In this document: piece after piece, positions 39,093 through 47,518 of the stretch
Position numbering within the stretch: the first letter of the stretch is position 1
How the letters are laid out: every line of letters begins with the position of its first letter
Source: Micavibrio_A sp964539025
Lineage (GTDB): Bacteria; Pseudomonadota; Alphaproteobacteria; Micavibrionales; Micavibrionaceae
NCBI GenBank assembly: GCA_964539025.1
Contig: CAZIFA010000011.1
Location: forward strand, 15,659-79,658
Direction: 5' to 3'
DNA length: 64,000 bases
Notes under the pieces: generated by a model
Databases searched by the model: none
Seen by the model: only the letters and a program-made list of their open reading frames with translations
What the model was told of the DNA's origin: nothing
Program-made: the position numbers and the translations under genes

Positions 39093-39648
39093 GTCGCTCT
39101 TTATATGCGTTTTTATATTTTCATTGCTATCGCCGCTGGCGGCATTGGCAGATGTTTGCGTATGGCGCGACCCGGAGCGCACCATGACAAAGCTTTTCAC
39201 CGACGCGCAGGATTATCTGACGGTTGACCGCAAGCTTGACGCGGCCAGCATTGCCGCCATCGAGAAAATTCTTGGCGAACCCTTGGAGGAAACCGAGAAG
39301 AAAGAATACAGCTTCTATGAAATCCGGGCGGGCAAGCGTTCCTTGGGTTGGGTTATGGCTCTGGCTGGCACCGGCGAATACGGCACGATTGAAACGGTTG
39401 TCGGCGTCAATCCGGACGGTACGCTTCGCGGCGTCTATCTCCAACGCATCCGGGAACGGCAGCGCGAGGAATTAAGCAGTGACGCTTTCCTGAACCAGTT
39501 CAAAGGAAAAACCCTCCGGGACGATTTTACCGTCAAGGCCGTGCCCGGCGCGGAAACAGCTTCGCGGGAAATCTCCCGCCTTGTTAAAAAGATGCTTGCC
39601 TTTCATGCGGCATTAAACCCCCAACCCTCCGAAGGAGATCAACCATGA
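39082..39648 (+). CDS. Periplasmic FMN-binding-domain protein
   Basis: The start is at MRFKSLFICVFIFS, overlapping the porin gene by 11 bases; 188 residues. The signal peptide ends LAALA. The domain contains GWVMALAGTGEYGTIETVVG, LRGVYLQRIRERQRE and AVPGAETASREI. The last is a variant of the (S/T)GAT-x-(S/T) site where FMN is covalently attached in NqrC/RnfG-type domains (Thr in A-E-T-A-S). This suggests an electron-transfer partner for a periplasmic redox step. Confidence 0.7.
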   Translation: MRFKSLFICVFIFSLLSPLAALADVCVWRDPERTMTKLFTDAQDYLTVDRKLDAASIAAIEKILGEPLEETEKKEYSFYEIRAGKRSLGWVMALAGTGEYGTIETVVGVNPDGTLRGVYLQRIRERQREELSSDAFLNQFKGKTLRDDFTVKAVPGAETASREISRLVKKMLAFHAALNPQPSEGDQP

Positions 39649-40088
39649 AAATCGCCCCGTTCCTTGCTGCGTCTGCTCTTGCCGCCGGTATTGTTTTTGC
39701 CGGTTACTACAGTATCTCAGCGCAGCCCGTTGCCAGCGTGGAAACAAAACAACCCGCAGAAGCCGCGCCCGCAGCAGAAGCGCAGCCCGTGGTGGAGGCA
39801 ATGGATATTACAATCGGCGCGCTCAAGGAAAACCCCGCCGCCTATGAAGGAAAGACATTGCGTTTAAAAGGCATGTATGCCGGCGAATGCGCCGATTGCC
39901 AGTCCTTCTATTTTAAAGACGGCGTGGACACCGTTGAAACCACCATTCCCAAAGGTTTTTCCCCCAATAGTGTAGAACTAGGTTCCAAGCTGGAAGTCAT
40001 CGGCAAGCCGCTGCTCAAGAATACCGCCGAAGCTGAAAAGCCGTATGTGAAGCTTGAAGCCGAGCGCGTCACGCAGATTAAGGAATAG
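39645..40088 (+). CDS. Periplasmic OB-fold-like protein with CxxC
   Basis: A 147-residue protein with signal peptide (FLAASALAAGIVFA) and an Ala/Glu/Pro-rich linker. The C-terminal ~90 residues are NPAAYEGKTLRLKGMYAGE, then CADCQSFYFKDG, TTIPKGFSP and GSKLEVIGKPLLK. This resembles the DUF4920-type OB domains, with a C-x-x-C that could be redox-active or bind metal. ATG overlaps the previous stop. The role is unknown but linked to the adjacent ABC exporter. Confidence 0.6.
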   Translation: MKIAPFLAASALAAGIVFAGYYSISAQPVASVETKQPAEAAPAAEAQPVVEAMDITIGALKENPAAYEGKTLRLKGMYAGECADCQSFYFKDGVDTVETTIPKGFSPNSVELGSKLEVIGKPLLKNTAEAEKPYVKLEAERVTQIKE

Positions 40089-40094
40089 CACGCC

Positions 40095-41252
40095 ATGAAT
40101 TTATTTGTCTTGAGCATAAAAAGCCTGCGGCGGCGCAAACTGCGTACCGCCTTGACCGTTGCTGGTGTCGCCATTGCCGCTGCCACGCTGTTCAGTCTGA
40201 TTTCTTTCAACCGGGGATTTGAAAGATCGCTCAAGGAGGAAATGAATCAATCCGGCATTCACATGCTGGTTTCGACGGAAGGCTGTCCGATGGAGGCCGC
40301 GTCGCTGGCCCTGCATGGCGGCGAGATTCCGAAGTTTCTGGACGAAAAATACCTGCCGCAAATCAAAAGCATCGGCGGCGTCGATGTGGCGGCGGGCATG
40401 TTGATTTTCTCACTGATCGAGGATACCGGCAAGGCGCTCTATTTTTATGGCGTGACGGACGATTTCGTGAAACTCAAGCCCCACTGGAAACTGCAAGGAA
40501 AGTGGTTTACCGGGCCGGATAGCATCATTCTGGGCGTCGAGGCGGCGAATGTCGAAAAGCGCAAGCCAGGCGATAAAATCTTTTTCCCCGATCTGAACCG
40601 CGAGTTTACCGTGTCGGGCGTTCTGGAACGCACTGGCAGTGAAGACGATGGTTTTTTCTTTATGCCGCTTGAAACCGCACAGGAGGTTTTCAAGAAAGAA
40701 GGCAAGCTGACCGGCATTGCGGTGAGCCTTCAAGATGTCGGGCAATATGTTGATGTGAAAAGCCGCATCGAGACTTTCCCGGATATTTATGTCGTAAGCC
40801 GCGACCAGATGATGGAGCAGATTATGACGCTGACCGGCTCCAGCAAGACGCTTATGACGGCGGTGATGGCAATCGCCATCATCGTCAGTCTGCTTGGCGT
40901 TATCAACACCGTGCTGATGAGCGTTTTTGAAATGCAGAAGGAATTCGGGTATATGCGCTGCGTCGGAGCCTCACGCCGCCATATCTTCCAGCTTGTGTTC
41001 TATGAAACGCTTGTGATCTGCGCCCTTGGCGGCGTCGTGGGCGTGGCTTTGGGCCTTGCCTTCGCATCCGCTACCGACCACTGGCTGCATGAGATTCTGC
41101 CTTATGCGCCCGCAGGCCGCTATATCGCGCTCGATCCCGCCATTGTCGGGCTTGTTATCGGGCTTTCCGTTATCGCCGGAATTGTTTCGGGAATCATTCC
41201 TGGATGGAAGGCATCCCGGTCTTCTCCGATGGAGGCGGTGCGTCATGGATAA
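40095..41252 (+). CDS. MacB/FtsX-type ABC transporter permease
   Basis: A 385-residue protein. The N-terminal membrane helix (LRTALTVAGVAIAAATLFSL) is followed by a large periplasmic MacB_PCD domain (residues ~45-240) and three C-terminal helices (VMAIAIIVSLLGVINTVLM, LVICALGGVVGVALGLAF, LVIGLSVIAGIVSGIIPGW). MacB/LolCE-type permeases extrude substrates from the periplasm or outer leaflet by mechanotransmission. The ATPase gene overlaps its end. Confidence 0.85.
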   Translation: MNLFVLSIKSLRRRKLRTALTVAGVAIAAATLFSLISFNRGFERSLKEEMNQSGIHMLVSTEGCPMEAASLALHGGEIPKFLDEKYLPQIKSIGGVDVAAGMLIFSLIEDTGKALYFYGVTDDFVKLKPHWKLQGKWFTGPDSIILGVEAANVEKRKPGDKIFFPDLNREFTVSGVLERTGSEDDGFFFMPLETAQEVFKKEGKLTGIAVSLQDVGQYVDVKSRIETFPDIYVVSRDQMMEQIMTLTGSSKTLMTAVMAIAIIVSLLGVINTVLMSVFEMQKEFGYMRCVGASRRHIFQLVFYETLVICALGGVVGVALGLAFASATDHWLHEILPYAPAGRYIALDPAIVGLVIGLSVIAGIVSGIIPGWKASRSSPMEAVRHG

Positions 41253-41919
41253 TGTAATCGAGTTAAAAGGCGTCACGCGGCAGTACCGGCGCGGCAGCGA
41301 AACGATAACCGCGCTCGATAACGTCAGTGTTTCCATCAGCCGCAATGAATATGTCGCCGTGACCGGCCCTTCCGGTTCCGGCAAGAGCACCCTTCTGAAT
41401 ATGATCGGCGCTATTGATACGGCCAGCGGCGGCAGCGTTATCATCGCAGGGCAGGATACCGGCAAGCTGAACGATGCCGCGCTAGCCCATCTGCGGGCGG
41501 GCACCATCGGTTTTGTATTCCAGCAATTCTTTTTGCAGCCGACTTTGACCGCCCTTGAAAACGTACTGATGCCGACGTTGTTCAGCGGCAAATCCGCCAG
41601 TCATGAAAGCCGCGCCGAAACTTTGTTAAAACGTGTAGGTCTGAAAGACCGCCTGTATCACCTGCCGAGTCAGCTATCGGGCGGAGAAATGCAAAGGGTG
41701 GCGATTGCCCGCGCCCTTATCAACGGGCCGTTGCTGCTGCTGGCCGACGAACCGACCGGCAATCTTGACAGCCATACCGCCACAGAAATCTACGCGCTCC
41801 TCGATGAACTGCATAAAGACGGATTGACTATCCTGACGGTCACTCATAATGAAACTTTCGCTGGCCGCGCTAAAAGGCACATAAGAATGTGCGACGGCAA
41901 AATCATGGAGGCCGCATGA
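41245..41919 (+). CDS. LolD/MacB-type ABC transporter ATPase
   Basis: The start is at MDNVIELKGVTRQY, overlapping the permease stop by eight bases; 224 residues. Walker A is GPSGSGKSTLLNMI, the Q-loop FVFQQFFLQP, the signature LSGGEMQRVAIARAL, Walker B LLLLADEPTGNLD and the switch VTHNE. All motifs intact. It energises the adjacent permease. Confidence 0.9.
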   Translation: MDNVIELKGVTRQYRRGSETITALDNVSVSISRNEYVAVTGPSGSGKSTLLNMIGAIDTASGGSVIIAGQDTGKLNDAALAHLRAGTIGFVFQQFFLQPTLTALENVLMPTLFSGKSASHESRAETLLKRVGLKDRLYHLPSQLSGGEMQRVAIARALINGPLLLLADEPTGNLDSHTATEIYALLDELHKDGLTILTVTHNETFAGRAKRHIRMCDGKIMEAA

Positions 41920-42407
41920 GAAGCTTGTTTCTTGCGGCATTTATAATGGCGATAAATTTGGCTTCGCCGGTTTACGCCGCCGATCCTTCTCTTGTTTCAA
42001 ATACTCGTTTGGCTCAGGAATTCACGCTGCCCGATCTGGCGGGGAAGCCACACAGTCTTGCAGGATACCGTGAAAAAGGCCCGGTCATGTTGGTGTTTTA
42101 TGCAACGTGGTGCGCGACATGTCTAAATGAGATCCCCGCGCTGAAAAGAATATACAAGGAATACGGCGAAAAAGGCTTGCAGATGGTGGCGGTGAATGTC
42201 GGCCTGATGGACAGCCTTGAAAACGCGCAAACCTACGCGCTGAAACATACGTTGCCCTATCCGGTGCTTTTTGACGCAGAAGCAGCCGTTGCCAAAAGCT
42301 ACGGCGTGAAATCTTTCCCGCATATTTTTCTGATCCGTCCCAATGGCAGTTTGTTTGCCGAAACCGTGCATATAACGGATGAGCGGTTATCAAATTTTAT
42401 GAAATAG
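41916..42407 (+). CDS. TlpA/ResA-like periplasmic thioredoxin
   Basis: The start is at MRSLFLAAFIMAINL, overlapping the ATPase stop (ATGA); 163 residues. The signal peptide ends PVYAAD. The redoxin fold contains VMLVFYATWCATCLNEIP (active site C-A-T-C) and the cis-proline segment YGVKSFPHIFLI. It is the last gene of the ArsR-controlled operon and fits a thiol-redox step together with the FMN-binding and CxxC proteins upstream. Confidence 0.85.
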   Translation: MRSLFLAAFIMAINLASPVYAADPSLVSNTRLAQEFTLPDLAGKPHSLAGYREKGPVMLVFYATWCATCLNEIPALKRIYKEYGEKGLQMVAVNVGLMDSLENAQTYALKHTLPYPVLFDAEAAVAKSYGVKSFPHIFLIRPNGSLFAETVHITDERLSNFMK

Positions 42408-42502
42408 TGTGATAGGAGGGCAAGATCGCAAATTAGAGCGGAAGAAAAACTGCAAAAAAAGCTCTGCCCATGAAGTCGCTTAAGGTACAGAATATTCAAC
42501 CC

Positions 42503-42940
42503 TCAGTTTGTGCTAAAAAAGATTGTCCACGTTGATGGAGGGTAACAAATTTGGCCATCACACGCTTGTGCAGTTAGGGAAATAGCTTCGGGTATTTCAC
42601 CATTGACCTTAAACGGTATAGTAGTTTCGTTTGAATAAACGAGCAAAGTACCCAAAGGGGTCTCAACTTTATGTCCTTCCGGATAAGTAACATCTATTGA
42701 TTTGGTCTGATCAGCTACTTCTATCTTCGTGGGAATTAAAAAATCCATACTGGATGGGTTGGCATTAACATGCCAACCCTCTTGTATCGTAAAAATTACT
42801 TTCCCTGACGTGGCATCTGTTTTTACAATATCAGCCTTAACAACCGACCTTGTATCGAATGCTTCGGTTTGAGCGTTTACAAAAAACGCCGGCACAAAAG
42901 CCACTATGATTAAAATTAAAAGGCCATAGAGTTTTCTCAT
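42503..42940 (-). CDS. DsbD N-terminal-domain-like periplasmic protein
   Basis: The start is at MRKLYGLLILIIVAF; a longer frame lacks a signal at its start. The protein has 145 residues, and the signal peptide ends FFVNAQ. The domain contains FTIQEGWHVNANPSSMDFLI and TAQACDGQICYPP, the Cys pair and CYPP turn that define DsbD-alpha-type domains. There is no membrane part, so it is a stand-alone thiol reductant partner, perhaps for the TlpA-like protein of the convergent operon. It is AT-rich relative to neighbours. Confidence 0.75.
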   Translation of the reverse strand: MRKLYGLLILIIVAFVPAFFVNAQTEAFDTRSVVKADIVKTDATSGKVIFTIQEGWHVNANPSSMDFLIPTKIEVADQTKSIDVTYPEGHKVETPLGTLLVYSNETTIPFKVNGEIPEAISLTAQACDGQICYPPSTWTIFFSTN

Positions 42941-43162
42941 ATTAAAGTACATACAATGTGTAATATCTAAGATCAAGTCGCTTAAAAAGCCTATTTTTTC
43001 TTATGCATAATTTATATGGAAGGCAAAAAAAAGATCCAACCATATACAGAGTAAGAGAAAAATGAAAAAAACTAACAAAGTCTTTATCATACTCATGCAG
43101 AATTTCGCTTGAGTAGAATCAAGCAGATACGGGGCCTTTTGGGTAATGTTACCAGAGATACA

Positions 43163-44203
43163 TTAAAAGTATTTCCGTTTAAACCAAAACGCCACACTGA
43201 CCATGGCAATCAGAACAGGCACCTCCACCAATGGCCCGATCACAGTGGCAAAGGCGACGGACGATCCCAATCCAAAAGCGGCAATGGCCACGGCTATAGC
43301 CAATTCAAAATTATTGCTGGCGGCGGTGAAAGCGGCGGCGGTTGTTTTGCCGTAATCCGCGCCTATCAGTTTCCCCATGATGAAGCTGACAAAAAACATG
43401 ATCACAAAATAGATCGCCAACGGAATAGCAATGCGGATAACGTCTAAGGGCAATTCCAGAACTGTGCTGCCTTTGAGCGAGAACATAGCCAGGATCGTCA
43501 AAAGCAGCGCGATGAGCGTGATAGGGCCGATCTTCGGCAGGAAATGGTTTTCATACCAGTCGCGTCCCTTTTGCTTGAATAGGATTTTGCGTGTCAGGAA
43601 GCCGGCAAGGAAGGGGATGCCGAGATAAATGAAGACGCTTTCAGCAATAGTGGCAAAGCTGACATCGACGATATGGCTTTCCAGTCCGAACAGTGGCGGA
43701 AGGATGCTCAGGAAAAACCATGCATAAACGCTGAAAAACAAAAGCTGAAAAACACTGTTAAAAGCCACGAGTGCGGCAACGTACTGATTATCGCCTTCGG
43801 CAAGTTGGTTCCAAACGATGACCATAGCGATACACCGCGCGAGGCCGATCAGGATCAGGCCCGTCATATATTCGGGGTAATCGTGCAGGAAAAGAACTGC
43901 TAGGCCGAACATCAGGAACGGGCCGATCAGCCAGTTTTGTACGAGCGACAATAGCAGGATTTTCCAGTCCTTAAAGATCAGCGGCAACTCTTCATATTTT
44001 ACCCGCGCAAGCGGCGGATACATCATCAGGATCAGGCCGATGGCGATGGGGATATTGGTCGTGCCTATAGACATTCTGTTTAAAAATTCCGGCGCACCTG
44101 TAAAAATCGAGCCGATGGCGACACCCGCCGCCATCGCCATAAAAATCCATAAAGTCAGGTAACGATCAAGAAATGACAGGCGACGGGGTGAGCAGGCGGT
44201 CAT
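43163..44203 (-). CDS. acr3: Acr3-type arsenite efflux transporter
   Basis: A 346-residue, ten-helix membrane protein of the ACR3/BART family. The conserved Cys is in LIGLARCIAMVIVWN around residue 138, the essential residue of Acr3, and the ASNNFELAIAVAI segment around residue 300 is also typical. It exports As(III). It is the last gene of the ars operon; its start overlaps the arsC 3' end by 38 bases. Confidence 0.93.
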   Translation of the reverse strand: MTACSPRRLSFLDRYLTLWIFMAMAAGVAIGSIFTGAPEFLNRMSIGTTNIPIAIGLILMMYPPLARVKYEELPLIFKDWKILLLSLVQNWLIGPFLMFGLAVLFLHDYPEYMTGLILIGLARCIAMVIVWNQLAEGDNQYVAALVAFNSVFQLLFFSVYAWFFLSILPPLFGLESHIVDVSFATIAESVFIYLGIPFLAGFLTRKILFKQKGRDWYENHFLPKIGPITLIALLLTILAMFSLKGSTVLELPLDVIRIAIPLAIYFVIMFFVSFIMGKLIGADYGKTTAAAFTAASNNFELAIAVAIAAFGLGSSVAFATVIGPLVEVPVLIAMVSVAFWFKRKYF

Positions 44204-44612
44204 GAAGTAAATCCTCTATACGGTCTTTAAGCATGAAAAAGGCCGTGTCGAAGGCGGCTTCGATATCGGCATCCGATCCGGTTGCTTTCGCGGGATCGGG
44301 GGTACTCCAGTGCAGTTTTTTGGCTTTGCCTAGAAACACAGGGCAGCTTTCTGCAGCAGCCTGATCGCAAACGGTGATAACTAGGTCAAAGGTTTGTCCC
44401 TCAAATTCATGCCACGATTTGCTGCGCGGCTGGCCGGAGTCTATGCCGTGGCGTTTCAGGGTTTCAATGGATTTGGGGTGAACATGGCCAGCCGGATGAC
44501 TGCCTGCGCTGACCGCTTCATATTTCCCTTTTCCAAGCTGGTTGATCAGGGATTCGGCCATGACAGATCGGCAGGAGTTGCCAGTGCAGAGAACAAGAAT
44601 CCGCTGAATCAT
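44166..44612 (-). CDS. arsC: Arsenate reductase, LMW-phosphatase type
   Basis: The start is at MIQRILVLCTGNSCRS, overlapping the previous stop (TAATG); 148 residues. The P-loop C-x5-R (Cys9...Arg15) is followed by the second Cys in ITVCDQAAAESCPVF, which supplies the resolving cysteines for thioredoxin-coupled reduction. It converts As(V) to As(III) for export by Acr3. Confidence 0.92.
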   Translation of the reverse strand: MIQRILVLCTGNSCRSVMAESLINQLGKGKYEAVSAGSHPAGHVHPKSIETLKRHGIDSGQPRSKSWHEFEGQTFDLVITVCDQAAAESCPVFLGKAKKLHWSTPDPAKATGSDADIEAAFDTAFFMLKDRIEDLLHDRLLTPSPVIS

Positions 44613-45055
44613 TAGCAGCAACCTCCTGTAGGGGAGCAGCAAGATGTGGCTTGTTCCTTGTTGGGTATGCCGCAAGCGTCCTGTGCGAGGCAGGCGGTTT
44701 GTTTCGTGATCAGGATGAAATCTTTGCCGTCGAAGTCCAGGCCGAATTTGCCGATGGTGTTTTGCTGGTATTCGACTTCGATATCGAGGTCATTTTTGCC
44801 TAGAACTTTTTCGCAAAGATTAAGAATATGCAGGAATTTTTGCGGAGCCAGCCTGTGATCGTAATCGCCAGCTTCCCAAAGCTGGAAATTGGCCACGGTT
44901 TCCTTGCGTTCCGTGCCGCCACAATCGATAAAATGCTTTGTCACAAGGCCCACTTCCGTCACATGGAAATGGGGCGGCAGGTATGAACCGTCGGGCAACT
45001 TAAAATTCACTGCGATTAAACCATTTAAATATTTTTTTATTTCTGAAATTTTCAT
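44612..45055 (-). CDS. DUF6428-like ars-operon protein with Cys-rich tail
   Basis: The start is at MKISEIKKYLNGL, overlapping the arsR stop (ATGA); 147 residues. The body (LPPHFHVTEVGLVTKHFIDC, LWEAGDYDHRLAPQKFL) matches, from memory, the DUF6428 family repeatedly found in ars operons. The C-terminus ends in a SCCSPTGGCC tail plus further Cys, plausible for As(III) binding or delivery. Function not established. Confidence 0.75.
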   Translation of the reverse strand: MKISEIKKYLNGLIAVNFKLPDGSYLPPHFHVTEVGLVTKHFIDCGGTERKETVANFQLWEAGDYDHRLAPQKFLHILNLCEKVLGKNDLDIEVEYQQNTIGKFGLDFDGKDFILITKQTACLAQDACGIPNKEQATSCCSPTGGCC

Positions 45056-45429
45056 GATTTTTTCCTCTTGGATGGCGTCTCGCAGCAATTCATCAGCTCA
45101 ATGACCGATGTACCTTTTTTCTTGTCATTGCGGATATTGGCGAATTCAACACGGCAGCAATCCTCGATCATGAAGCGGATCAGCCCCGTGAAGAAATCGA
45201 AGTTCGCGCTGTAAATTATAGAGCGCCCTTCGCGCCGCGATACAACCAGATCCGCATTGCTCATGTGATTTAGGTGAAAGGACAGGGTGTTATGCGGGAT
45301 GCCGAGCGTTTCACCAATCTTTCCGGCTGGTACGCCGTCTGGCCCGTTTTCGACCAATAGGCGGAAAACCCGAAGGCGGGTTTCCTGCGAGAGCGCGTCG
45401 AAGGCTATGAGAGCTTCGTTTATGTCCAT
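45052..45429 (-). CDS. arsR: ArsR arsenic-responsive repressor
   Basis: A 125-residue winged-helix repressor (AFDALSQETRLRVFRLLVEN, IPHNTLSFHLNHMSNADLV, REGRSIIYS). Candidate As(III) ligands are CC at residues 91-92 (IEDCCRVEF) and CC at 115-116 (LMNCCE), an arrangement like ArsR types with C-terminal thiols. Its start codon is overlapped by a 24-bp perfect palindrome. It heads the arsR-DUF6428-arsC-acr3 operon. Confidence 0.9.
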   Translation of the reverse strand: MDINEALIAFDALSQETRLRVFRLLVENGPDGVPAGKIGETLGIPHNTLSFHLNHMSNADLVVSRREGRSIIYSANFDFFTGLIRFMIEDCCRVEFANIRNDKKKGTSVIELMNCCETPSKRKKS

Positions 45430-45451
45430 ATGTCTATATATATAGACATAT
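45428..45451. promoter_or_regulatory. ArsR operator palindrome
   Basis: A perfect 24-bp palindrome whose half is ATATGTCTATAT, overlapping the arsR start codon. Binding there would block both initiation and translation start, consistent with autorepression. Confidence 0.7.
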
Positions 45452-45468
45452 ATAGCAAAATCAATTAT

Positions 45469-45942
45469 TTAATTAGCTTCTCGTTTATCACCCTTAAATT
45501 GAAGGAAAAGGAGAGCCAATACGCCAAGGCTTATCCAAACGTCCGCAAGATTAAAAACAAATAAATTCAAGGTTCCAAAGTGCAGGCTTAGAAAGTCGGT
45601 CACGTTCCCAAAATATGCGCGATCAATCAGGTTCCCCAATGCTCCAGCGACGATAGCGGCGAGAGCTGAGCGTTCGCGTTCATGGGGCGTTCGAAAAGCC
45701 CAGATAGCGATAGCTAAAGTGACGAGTGCGGTAAAAAAGAGTAACGCAAACTTTTCGTTGTTACCATCAACCGAGAACATACTAAACGACACCCCCTTAT
45801 TGAACGTCAACCGCAATGAAAGGAATGGTAAAAAATCCTGAGAGGTTCCATAAGGCTCTAACACCGCCCGCGCCCATGCTTTGACAATAAGATCTGCTGC
45901 CGCACCCGCCAAAATCGCAAGTGCTATAATCGGTTTGGTCAT
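45469..45942 (-). CDS. lspA: Signal peptidase II homologue in a metal operon
   Basis: The start is at MTKPIIALAILAG, overlapping the previous stop (ATGA); 157 residues. It has four membrane helices. Conserved blocks are ADLIVKAW, FNKGVSFSMFS, GALGNLIDRAYFGNVTDFL (catalytic Asp) and FNLADVWISLGV (second Asp). Chromosomal lspA is normally linked to ileS. A copy behind a MerR-controlled CDF gene recalls PbrC/LspA genes of lead- and cadmium-resistance transposons. Confidence 0.88.
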   Translation of the reverse strand: MTKPIIALAILAGAAADLIVKAWARAVLEPYGTSQDFLPFLSLRLTFNKGVSFSMFSVDGNNEKFALLFFTALVTLAIAIWAFRTPHERERSALAAIVAGALGNLIDRAYFGNVTDFLSLHFGTLNLFVFNLADVWISLGVLALLFLQFKGDKREAN

Positions 45943-46610
45943 TTGACCCCCATGGGTTGTTGCTCTATCCCGCAAGTAAAGCTGATTACTGTAAAGAATT
46001 TAACTGTGACTACAGGGCCGAAGAGACTGCCCCTACGATTGCGTCTTTGTTGTTGCATAAGGCCGTCTGCCTGCTCCGCTAAGACTACACAATCGGCTGG
46101 TGCACCTTTGCCAAGCCGGACAGAAGTGGTTGCAGGAATCAAGGTTGTGAGGCCTGTAGGATCTAAAACTTGAGCTATAACTTCTGACTTTCGAATATCG
46201 ACATCACCGTTTAGAAGACCAAGCTTGTAGTGATAACGTACGCGCCCACTCTCGATTGTGGCGTTAATACCACTTACGGCGGTGACTGGTACTGGATGAC
46301 CGTCAACAAGCATGTTTAGAAAATATCCGCTATCGTGAAGGGTAGGTAGACTTGCTTTATTAAGGTCAACCACTTCATTCTTTTCGAACGAGCCATTTTG
46401 ATCAGTATCAAAATCTGCGATTATCATTTCGCTGAGAGCTGTATCGAATAGCCATTCTGCTTGCCAACCTTGAAGTAGGCCATTCCGAAAGAGTGCCGTA
46501 TAGAAAAACTCAATCTCTGGACTGTGTATGGACGGCGTGGCATAGGCCGGAGCCGCGCCTGATACAAAAAGCATAATAATGCCTGATATAAAGAAGCTTT
46601 TCCAACTCAT
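45939..46610 (-). CDS. DUF1007-family periplasmic protein
   Basis: A 223-residue protein. The signal peptide ends APAYA. The segments FRNGLLQGWQAEWLFDTALS, IIADFDTDQNGSFEKNEVVD (an EF-hand-like acidic loop) and SGYFLNMLVDG match the DUF1007 family, often linked to Ni/Co or Zn transporters. It is expressed between the CDF transporter and lspA with four-base overlaps on both sides. Its probable role is periplasmic metal handling. Confidence 0.78.
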   Translation of the reverse strand: MSWKSFFISGIIMLFVSGAAPAYATPSIHSPEIEFFYTALFRNGLLQGWQAEWLFDTALSEMIIADFDTDQNGSFEKNEVVDLNKASLPTLHDSGYFLNMLVDGHPVPVTAVSGINATIESGRVRYHYKLGLLNGDVDIRKSEVIAQVLDPTGLTTLIPATTSVRLGKGAPADCVVLAEQADGLMQQQRRNRRGSLFGPVVTVKFFTVISFTCGIEQQPMGVK

Positions 46611-47452
46611 GCATCACGCAGATCCGCTTTCGCATCGCGGATGATCATACTTGCCGATTGGAGAAAGAGTCCGGCAACAGCAAAGGCAACTATCAAATCA
46701 GGCCAAGAAGAGTCTAGCCACCAGACCAATACTGACGCGAACACAACGGCCAAATTTCCAATTGCGTCGTTGCGTGAAAATAACCACACGGCACGCATAT
46801 TGGCGTCGCCTTTACGGTGAGGTATTAATACAACCGCAGCCAAGACGTTTACGAAAAAGGCGACGAAAGCAAATCCACCCATAAGAAGCGTTTGTGGCTC
46901 GTGCTCTATAAACACACGATAAAGCGTCGAGCCAATGACACCTAACCCTAGAAGAGCGAGAAAAATACCCTGTAGCAGTGCTGCTTTGGTTCGCGCTGTA
47001 AGGCTCCAGCCAATGGCGATCAGGCCAAGAAAGGAAATCATCCCATCGCCCACGAAATCTAGTGCATCGGCCTGCAAAGCCTGAGATTTCGCTAAAAAAC
47101 TGCCGACTATTTCAATTAGGCCGTAGCCGCCATTAAGTAAAATAACGATCCAGAGTGCTCGCTTATATGAAGGCGTGATATGAGCAAGATCGGGAATCTC
47201 ATCACCGTCAGCAGATTTTGCATCTTCCTCGCCTACGCGTATAATCCGATAGCCTAGCGAAGTCACGGCGTCCTCAACGGCAACAAGTCGGGACGAAGGA
47301 TTGTCCACCTTAATCGTCATGATTTGGGAGGCGATTGAGACCTTTACATCTGAGACACCTTCAATGCGCCGTGCCGCTTCTTCGATCTTTGCCGCGCATG
47401 AGGGGCAGTCCATTCCTGTTACTTGATATTGTACCCTGAAATCGGCACTCAT
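46607..47452 (-). CDS. HMA-CDF fusion cation transporter
   Basis: The start is at MSADFRVQYQVTG, with GAGG upstream; the frame extends to a point inside the -10 box and so cannot start earlier. It has 281 residues. Residues ~5-70 are a heavy-metal-associated domain (GMDCPSCAAKIE). Six membrane helices of the CDF family follow. The transport-site motifs are atypical: ALQADALDFVGD and SRNDAIGNLAV replace the usual His-containing HxxxD and HDxxxN. A covalently linked HMA on a CDF pump is uncommon. It lacks the usual C-terminal cytoplasmic domain. Confidence 0.85.
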   Translation of the reverse strand: MSADFRVQYQVTGMDCPSCAAKIEEAARRIEGVSDVKVSIASQIMTIKVDNPSSRLVAVEDAVTSLGYRIIRVGEEDAKSADGDEIPDLAHITPSYKRALWIVILLNGGYGLIEIVGSFLAKSQALQADALDFVGDGMISFLGLIAIGWSLTARTKAALLQGIFLALLGLGVIGSTLYRVFIEHEPQTLLMGGFAFVAFFVNVLAAVVLIPHRKGDANMRAVWLFSRNDAIGNLAVVFASVLVWWLDSSWPDLIVAFAVAGLFLQSASMIIRDAKADLRDA

Positions 47453-47480
47453 GAGCAAATCCTCGACATTTTTCCAGAGC

Positions 47481-47511
47481 ATGCTAGAACCTGTAGTTAC
47501 TACAGGAGCAA
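47481..47511 (-). promoter_or_regulatory. MerR-type promoter/operator for the CDF operon
   Basis: On the minus strand, -35 TTGCTC and -10 TAGCAT are separated by exactly 19 bases, the over-long spacing that defines MerR-activated promoters. The spacer holds the dyad CCTGTAG-TTA-CTACAGG. The divergent merR-like gene starts eight bases beyond the -35. Confidence 0.85.
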
Positions 47512-47518
47512 GGAAAAA

